Source: Rhabdophis nuchalis
Taxonomy: Eukaryota; Chordata; Lepidosauria; Squamata; Natricidae
Reading direction: 5' to 3'
NCBI GenBank assembly: GCA_039707465.1
Contig: CM077645.1
Coordinates: 62,896,850 to 62,960,849 of the forward strand
DNA: 64,000 nucleotides
In this document: one piece after another, positions 58,332 to 64,000 of the stretch
Numbering within the stretch: position 1 is the first letter of the stretch
Layout: each line of letters starts with the position of its first letter
Translations under genes and position numbers: made by a program
The notes under the pieces: generated by a model
What the model saw: the letters and a program-made list of their open reading frames with translations, nothing else
What the model was told of the DNA's origin: nothing
The model's database searches: none

Positions 58332-58388
58332 TAAAAAACCCCTAAGGCCGCGCTTCGCCCATCTCTCCGGGTTAATAAAACCATCATC

Positions 58389-59253
58389 GGGCTTCCGGTT
58401 CCGGCTCCTGCGGCGACGGGCGAGCCTAGCGCTCGCTCGCCGCTTTGTTTCTTCTTCTGCCCCCTAACGGGGGCGAGACTCCTCTTTTTTGAGGGTCTCC
58501 CGTAGGGCCGGCTCGTCGGGGGGCGCGCCCCCCACGGCGGTGGAGGAAGCGGCTCCCGGCGCGGCTCAGGTGAGGGAGAACATGCTAGCGGGGGGTTCTC
58601 CCTTCGCCTAAGGAGGACGGCGCCATTTACAGCAATGAGGAGGGCTGATCATCTCAGTCGGAAGGGCTCCCGAGGCTTCAGCTGCGAGGAGAGAGTGAGT
58701 TTCTAAAAAAACTTTTTTTACCTTGCTGCCAGCCAGGCTGAACGGACTGGGAGGGGGGTGTTTATTTTTTAAAAAAAAACCCCTCGGATTTAAGCGGCGC
58801 GTTAAAATGGCTTCTCTGCAAAGAGAAAGCGGAAAACTTTCACTCCGGACGGTTTCTAACAAAGGAAAGTGGATTGTGACTTTTTGCAACATTGTTTCTG
58901 GGTCTGGCTGAGCTTAAAAAAATTCTTATTTTGCTACTCTCTCCCTCTGGCTGAGATGAGCGGTGGAAGTGGATTCCTTTTGTCCCTGCCTGACTATTTC
59001 AACTAAGGAAAATTTCCAGCGTCTCTTTGAAAGCAGGACTCTCTCTGGATTTTTGAAAAAAAAAATTTCTTTTGATGGATTTGTGACTTCTTCTCTGGAA
59101 TACCTTCGCTATTACTATTTGGGAAATTGTGTCTCTTTTGGTTTCTGAATTGTTTGCAACTTCACAGCCCTGAACTGAACTGAGCTCCTGGTTTGCCCCA
59201 CCAGCCCCACCCGGAAAACGCCATCTTGGTGGCAGTGACTCTAACTTTTAACC
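58389..59253 (+). promoter_or_regulatory. CpG-rich 5' UTR, presumed internal promoter of the ORF1-only element
   Basis: The first 250 bases are strongly CpG-rich (GCGACGGGCGAGCC, GGCTCGTCGGGGGGCGCGCC), the composition of L1 5' UTR promoters. The rest is AT- and T-rich with several short A or T runs. No specific factor site is claimed. Confidence 0.5.
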
Positions 59254-60102
59254 ATGGCACAAGAAGCAGCACTTGTAAATTTGGAACAAAGGATGGCTTC
59301 TCTTGAAACTTCTATACTAACTTTGATATCAGAAATAAAGGCCCAGAGGGCTGAAAATATTATTTTCAAGAAGGAGCTGTTGGATACAAGAAGACAAGTG
59401 CTGGATAACACACAGAAGAATAAAGAACTGGAAGGGGGGTTGGAGGGGGCCAAGGGGGAAATTAAAAATGTTACCAAGGAGGTTGTGGAAATAAATGGGC
59501 ATGTGTCTAGGATGGATATGGAAAGAATGACATACTTTTTGAGATTTCAAAATGTTTCTGAGGAATCTGGTGAATACCTCCCTGATCTTATGAGCATAAT
59601 TTTAGCAGACTATTTACAAAAACCTAAGGATGAGATCAGGGGGGACATTGACCTAGCCTACAGAATTAACTCAGCATATGCCAGGATAAATGAAGTGCCT
59701 AGAGAGATACATGTGAAATTTGTTAGAAGGTCAACCAGAGAGGAAGTCCTGAAAGCGCAGAGAGAGAAACCCTTAACTTATCAACGAGAGACGGTCACTA
59801 TCTTGAAGCAGATCCCTAGAAAAATTAGAGATGCAAGAAGGAATTTTTCCTTCTTGTCTAAAACCTTGTTTGATCACGGGATTTGGTTCAAGTGGATGAC
59901 CCCTGAAGGGATGCTGGTGTTCTGGGAAGGAGGAAGAGTGAGGATTAAAACAGTTGCTGAGGCGGAAGCCTTTCTTAAAAAACATTCCTCTGCCCTGGGG
60001 GAAGATCCAGGGGGGACGGAGGGGGCCACGGCCCCGCCCGAGGGGGGCCAGGGAGGAGAGAAAGAAGACACAATAGCCAAAAGACTTAGATCAAAAAAAT
60101 AA
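59254..60102 (+). CDS. L1-type ORF1 protein, 282 aa, intact
   Basis: An RNA-binding, nucleic-acid chaperone protein of L1 elements; in other L1s it trimerises, coats its own RNA and is needed for retrotransposition. Residues 1-90 are heptad-rich with few helix breakers (LVNLEQRMASLETSILTLIS; VTKEVVEINGHVSRMDMERM), consistent with the coiled coil. About 93-155 fits the RRM-like domain (TYFLRFQNVSEESGEYLPDL). About 155-245 fits the C-terminal domain (HVKFVRRSTREEVLKAQREK; NFSFLSKTLFDHGIWFKW). The last 35 residues are Gly/Glu-rich with a basic end KRLRSKK, less usual. The start codon has a good context (AACCATGG). The frame has no stop or shift, and the adjoining TSD is perfect, so the copy is young. 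No ORF2 follows. Confidence 0.85.
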   Translation: MAQEAALVNLEQRMASLETSILTLISEIKAQRAENIIFKKELLDTRRQVLDNTQKNKELEGGLEGAKGEIKNVTKEVVEINGHVSRMDMERMTYFLRFQNVSEESGEYLPDLMSIILADYLQKPKDEIRGDIDLAYRINSAYARINEVPREIHVKFVRRSTREEVLKAQREKPLTYQRETVTILKQIPRKIRDARRNFSFLSKTLFDHGIWFKWMTPEGMLVFWEGGRVRIKTVAEAEAFLKKHSSALGEDPGGTEGATAPPEGGQGGEKEDTIAKRLRSKK

Positions 60103-60389
60103 CTTTGCCTTGATTTTTCTTGAACAATTTTGCATAATATTCTTATCCGGACTTTTTGTAAATGTCTGACAGCATGGAAGGGAGAATTTAGGTAAATGTA
60201 CTTGCTCTCATCTTGTAGTGGTATGGAAAATGTTTTCTATGTTAACTTTTTTAATGTGTAATTTGAGGTCTTGGAAGGTCCGACGACTCCGACGTGAATG
60301 CTCTCAAAATTTCTTTGTAACCATTACCCTATCCTGTTAAAAAATGTAAAACCAATAAAACTTTTTCAATATAAAATAAAACCATCATC

Positions 60390-62137
60390 AAGATGGTTAT
60401 GATCATGATACTTTATGATACTTTATATAAGTTTGAGCAGCAACACAGACAATCATTTTCCAAAACATCATAAACTAAAATATTTAGGTAGAGTAACTTC
60501 TAATGTCTGACTGCTGCTTGAAATTTAACCATTAACATGTCAACAATATAATACATTCTTGAATCATATTGCAGGCCAGATGTATCATATTTATGTCCTA
60601 TTCATTAATTTAAAACTTAAACTCATTTTTTTCTGTATGCATTCCAATTGACTGTAGATGCCACATGGCTACCTAGTAGTATTAATTTTTATAAAAGCAT
60701 TATTCATGGATCATCCTAACATCCTATAAGTATAAAATTGTGACTGGTACATACTATTACAATATGGAAATACTAAATGAGACTAATACATCTTGGCAAT
60801 GTCAATTTGATTAATGTAACAGAAGCAAATTTCAGGAAAAAAGGAAATTACAGGTCATTAAGTGTAAATTCAAATTATATTATTGAGTTTGAATGATTTT
60901 CTTCATTTTTTTGCAGGATTTTTCCCCCCATTGCGGTAGTGGTTGTTTCATATGTATCTAATCTTTCACTGTATAATGCAAAACATTTTTCTTCCTTCTT
61001 AGTTTATTTTAAGTCATATAAAAGAAACATGGTCTGCCAGTTTCTAAGCATCTGCTGATATGAAAAGAAATGTGAATCTGTGTAAAAGCTACTATGATTA
61101 TTCCCACTCTTATCATTTTAAAATCAGTATTATTATTCGGAAGCAGTTTAGCTCTTCAAGTTTGCTCAACATTTAGAAGGCATATTCCTTTTTTCAAACA
61201 AACTTACAGAAAAAAGCAGGTATGTAGCATGTCATACCAATTCTGATTTGAAAAGCCAAATGGATAGATTTGAAAAGAGAAAAGAAGGCAGATTTGTTAG
61301 GGAAAAAACCCTTAGGTTTTAAGGAAAATCCGGAAGCAGAAGACATCTGGCAAATGAAGGGAAACTTCAAGACACAGAAAAAAGGCATCCAGAATAAAGT
61401 TAAATGAGCTTCAGAATATAATAGTTGGTGGGAGAGAACAAAAAAAACAAGAAAATGATTGTTGGCACATTTATGGACTATATTATAATTTAAATATGAA
61501 TAAAGGTCATCTTGAACATGCCAATTTTCTCAATCCTTTAGCAAATGCAAAGATGATATAGAGAATTTCAAATATCTATATAATATGAAAGTGTTTTATG
61601 TTTATTGGTATAAATGGTAGTGAATTGCTCAGAGCTCTCAACATGCATGCCAAAGAGCTTTTTATTAGACAAATTTATTTCCTTCTTTGTTTTATTAAAT
61701 GTATATTCTGCCATTCTTCAAGACGTTCAGGATGACTTAGGTTTGGAACTGAGGTGAATTGAAGATGGATTGTAGATAGAGATGAAGTGCATAATAGAAA
61801 TCTCTGTGAGATAGAATACTAAATGGAACAGCGGTTGCACAGGGGAAACCTGTCCCACTTTCTTAGCAGAGGAGACCTTAATCCACTGGCACGAACAATT
61901 GTTATGACTGTAGACTTTCCTCATGCAGTGAATGAGTAGGACATGTAAATGTCTTGTCATCCTGGGCAAGTCTAATTGACACCTGCACTGATTGGTCTTC
62001 TCCACTCTAGCTGCCAGGGGCAGATTTTATATTCTGGGTTAGAAAAATCCCTTACCTAACACCAAGGGCTACTGTCACCTGGTTTGGCCTGTCTCTCAAG
62101 ATGGTTTAACAGGGTGTGACTAATGCATGTGCTACAG
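60390..62137. other. AT-rich stretch, no gene recognised
   Basis: A small duplication of ATGATACTTTAT near 60405-60427. No gene or repeat end recognised. Confidence 0.4.
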
Positions 62138-62360
62138 CAGGGTAGTCAACCTTTTTATACCTACTGCCGCTTTTGTGTCTCTGTTAGTAATAAAATTTTC
62201 TAACCGCCCGCCGGTTCCACAGTAATGGTGATTTATAAAGTGGGAAGTCAATTAATTTAAAAAAAGGAAAGTGCTTCAGTATCGGACAAAACCCCTATCA
62301 CCCACCATGAAAGCTGGAATGCCCACTGGTGGGCGGTAGGGACCAGGTTGACTACCACTG
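62138..62360. mobile_element. Non-autonomous hAT element, 223 bp
   Basis: Starts CAGGGTAGTCAACC, ends GGTTGACTACCACTG, flanked by a perfect 8-bp duplication TGCTACAG (62130-62137, 62361-62368). Subterminal GCGG/CCGCCCGCC motifs repeat on both sides. No transposase. Confidence 0.9.
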
Positions 62361-62591
62361 TGCTACAGTTTCTGGGAGCCAAAGGTAAGAGCTTAGTGCT
62401 GTGTGCCAGGTAGGGATTAAAGGTGAAAGAGCACCCATCTGATATCACACATACTTTGTACTTAATATGCAAAATCACATGAAAACCGGAAATAAATTTG
62501 CAACTCTGAGTTAATATGAACATTTTTGTTCTAGAACTACCCATGAAAATCAGAAAGAGATGAAAAGTATCATAGAAATGATCCAGTAATA

Positions 62592-62780
62592 CAGGTAATT
62601 GCCAACTTACAACAGTCTAGTGACAGTTCAAAATTACAGTGGCACTGAAAAAAGTGACTTACTACCATTTTTCACACTTACAACCATTGTAGCATTCAGA
62701 TTCTTGGCAGGTGGGTCATATTTATGATGGTAGAAATATCCAGGGATCCTGTGATCAGCCCAAATAACTACCAAAACCTC
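62592..62780. mobile_element. Mariner-type MITE, partial
   Basis: CAGGTAATTGCCAACTTAC after TA, then GTGGCACTGAAAAAAGTGAC, TTTTTCACACTTACAACC and GGGATCCTGTGATCAGCCC, the family order read from the opposite end to the copy at 9980. Right end lost. Confidence 0.7.
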
Positions 62781-62907
62781 TCCCAGCAATACCGAAAGGG
62801 TCACTGGTGTATAAAATGAGAGTAAATCCCATTCCCTAATCATGCTAATGAAAAGTTATTTGTAATGAAACCTCTGTACAAAGGATGAAACTACAAGCTG
62901 TATTCAT

Positions 62908-63001
62908 TCTCTCTCTCTCTCTCTCCCTTCGTCCCAACCTCTCTCTGTCCCTCCCACCCACCCACCCCCTCTCTCTTTCTCTCTCTCTCTCTCTTTCTCA
63001 C
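62908..63001. repeat. (CT)n-rich polypyrimidine tract
   Basis: Two CT runs separated by CCCTCCCACCCACCCACC. A polypurine tract of GA/GGGA units follows on the same strand at 63106-63173, so the two could pair as a long hairpin. Confidence 0.9.
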
Positions 63002-63105
63002 ACACGCACAGGCAATCTCATCTCCAGCCCAAGTTCTAATTATCTTAATGACCAGTGAATATCCTTAGATGTTTAAAATGGCTTTTCTGAAACTACCGTC
63101 TGACA

Positions 63106-63173
63106 TGCGGAGGGAGGGAGAGGGACAGAGGGAGGGAGAGAAGGGAAGGAAGGGAGGGGAGAGAGAGAGAGAG
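63106..63173. repeat. (GGGA/GA)n polypurine tract
   Basis: Almost pure purine on the plus strand, complementary in type to the CT tract at 62908-63001. Confidence 0.9.
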
Positions 63174-63925
63174 TATTTTAGATCCATGCCCCAGTTGCTA
63201 TTCTCTAACTTCATTAGACTAGAAATGCAGTTCCAAACTGGTTGTAGCAATGTGCAGAGGGAAAAGAAAGATAAATGAATATGGAATGCAAGATCTGTTA
63301 TAATAAATGGTTCCAGGCAAATGAAACTGCGGCGGAGTCCCTTGAGAAGATCAGCATCTGTAGCTGTCACATCTGGAACTCACACTGATCTATGATTAAG
63401 AGAGGCTGCTTTCAAAGAAAAGATATAAACTGTGAAGTGTTCTAAAAACCAGAAGATTGTTTACACAGTGAAGAGGTAGGAGAGGGGTTTTCTTTGTTTT
63501 TGAATCTTTGAAAGAAAATCTGGCATGCAGATAAACTGCATGCTGAATGCCTTGGAAGATCCCTTGACTCAGACAGAAGTGATGTTCATAAGAACAAAGC
63601 CTTCTCACATCAGACAAAGCGCATGAGAGACTCAGCAGCAAGTTCCAAAATTGTCAGTAAAACAATTGCCAAAGAGTTACTTGTTAAGATTCAAAGTATT
63701 TCTTTCACGGACTTCTTCTAAGCTAACCAAGCCTTACTGTTGTGATGAATGGTGAATGTTGCCCCTGGAATGCATCACCAAAGAGAGTGAATAAGAAAAA
63801 ATAATATGACTGGGAAACATTTAGCCAGCAAAAGGCTGCCTTTATGTGTAAATTATTTACTGTAGGGCAGATTTCCAAGGCTAAACTCTTATTTCACCAA
63901 GGGAAAACCATCCAAGCATTTAGAA
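63174..63925. other. Stretch with no gene recognised
   Basis: Slightly less AT-rich than neighbouring DNA, with short frames only. Nothing recognised. Confidence 0.35.
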
Positions 63926-63929
63926 CTGT

Positions 63930-64000
63930 AGTCCCCAACCTTTGCGGCTGGAGGGAGGAGGAACTGAGCTGCACCAGTGGCAGCCTGGCCACAAGCACAA
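63930..64000. mobile_element. Possible start of another hAT element, cut by the window end
   Basis: GTAGTCCCCAACCTTTGCGG resembles the left end of elements A and B (GTCCCCAACCTTTTT). The partner end would lie beyond the window. Confidence 0.45.

Larger units (their letters stand above)
58389..60374 (+). mobile_element. L1-derived ORF1-only element (HAL1-like), 15-bp TSD
   Basis: A 1.99-kb element flanked by a perfect 15-bp duplication AATAAAACCATCATC (58374-58388, 60375-60389). It has a CpG-rich 5' UTR of about 865 bp, one intact ORF1 (59254-60102) and a 272-bp 3' UTR with AATAAA at 60354-60359, but no ORF2 sequence. That is the plan of 'half-L1' (HAL1) elements described in mammals. It lies head-to-head with LINE copy 2, the TSD touching that LINE's 5' end. 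Alternatively it is one L1 with ORF2 deleted. Confidence 0.85.

Overview
The window looks like intergenic or deep intronic DNA from a squamate reptile, most likely a snake. The basis is the repeat mix. It has CR1 LINE 3' ends with a (TATTG)n tail, L2/CR1-group LINEs ending in ATT/AATA tails, a BovB (RTE) 3' end, L1-type elements with long target-site duplications (TSDs), tRNA-derived SINEs of the type common in snakes, Penelope-like ends, many non-autonomous hAT and TA-flanked (mariner-type) elements, and long microsatellites. I see no intact host protein-coding gene, rRNA or functional tRNA gene. The only long convincing reading frames belong to retrotransposons; most other open stretches are microsatellite artefacts or shadows.

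Layout. 1-1569 is AT-rich with nothing recognised. 1570-3961 is a young 5'-truncated L2/CR1-group LINE with an open 702-codon reverse-transcriptase frame. 4822-5070 is a SINE; 5294-6752 a 1.46-kb composite hAT element. 7617-14270 holds SINEs, a LINE-tail fragment, two TA-flanked 390-400-bp elements, a 135-bp palindromic hAT MITE at 11661, a decayed RT region around 11950-12960, and further small elements. 15415-15592 is a three-part microsatellite. 16599-17100 is a TA-flanked MITE. 19052-20211 is a second composite hAT element. 20365-21190 is a complex of inverted Penelope-like ends carrying hammerhead-ribozyme-like cores. 21333-22001 and 22937-23568 are two LTR-like sequences, the second a clear solo LTR with 5-bp TSDs. 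25-50 kb is mostly unique AT-rich DNA with scattered hAT, mariner-type, CR1, L1, SINE and Penelope-like fragments. 53154-54402 is a frameshifted L2/CR1 LINE 3' end followed by a BovB 3' end. 55221-58372 (minus strand) is a Penelope-like fragment, a long (AAT)n tract, and a second L2/CR1-group LINE with an endonuclease domain but about 0.63 kb missing from its RT. Head-to-head with it, 58389-60374 (plus strand) is a 2-kb L1-derived element carrying only an intact ORF1 and bounded by a 15-bp perfect TSD.

How the parts relate. The LINEs supply the reverse transcriptases that SINEs and tail-only fragments would depend on: the end of one LINE family at 46.2 kb recurs next to a SINE at 7.84 kb. The hAT elements carry no transposase and must have been mobilised in trans. 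Several have exact 8-bp TSDs and three carry an internal segment matching the end of the TA-flanked family, always followed directly by a CTTT tract. The most unusual objects are the hammerhead-like Penelope ends, the ORF1-only L1 derivative, the composite hAT family, and the acidic reading frame shared by the two LTR-like sequences. All family names rest on motif recognition by eye; no database search was possible.
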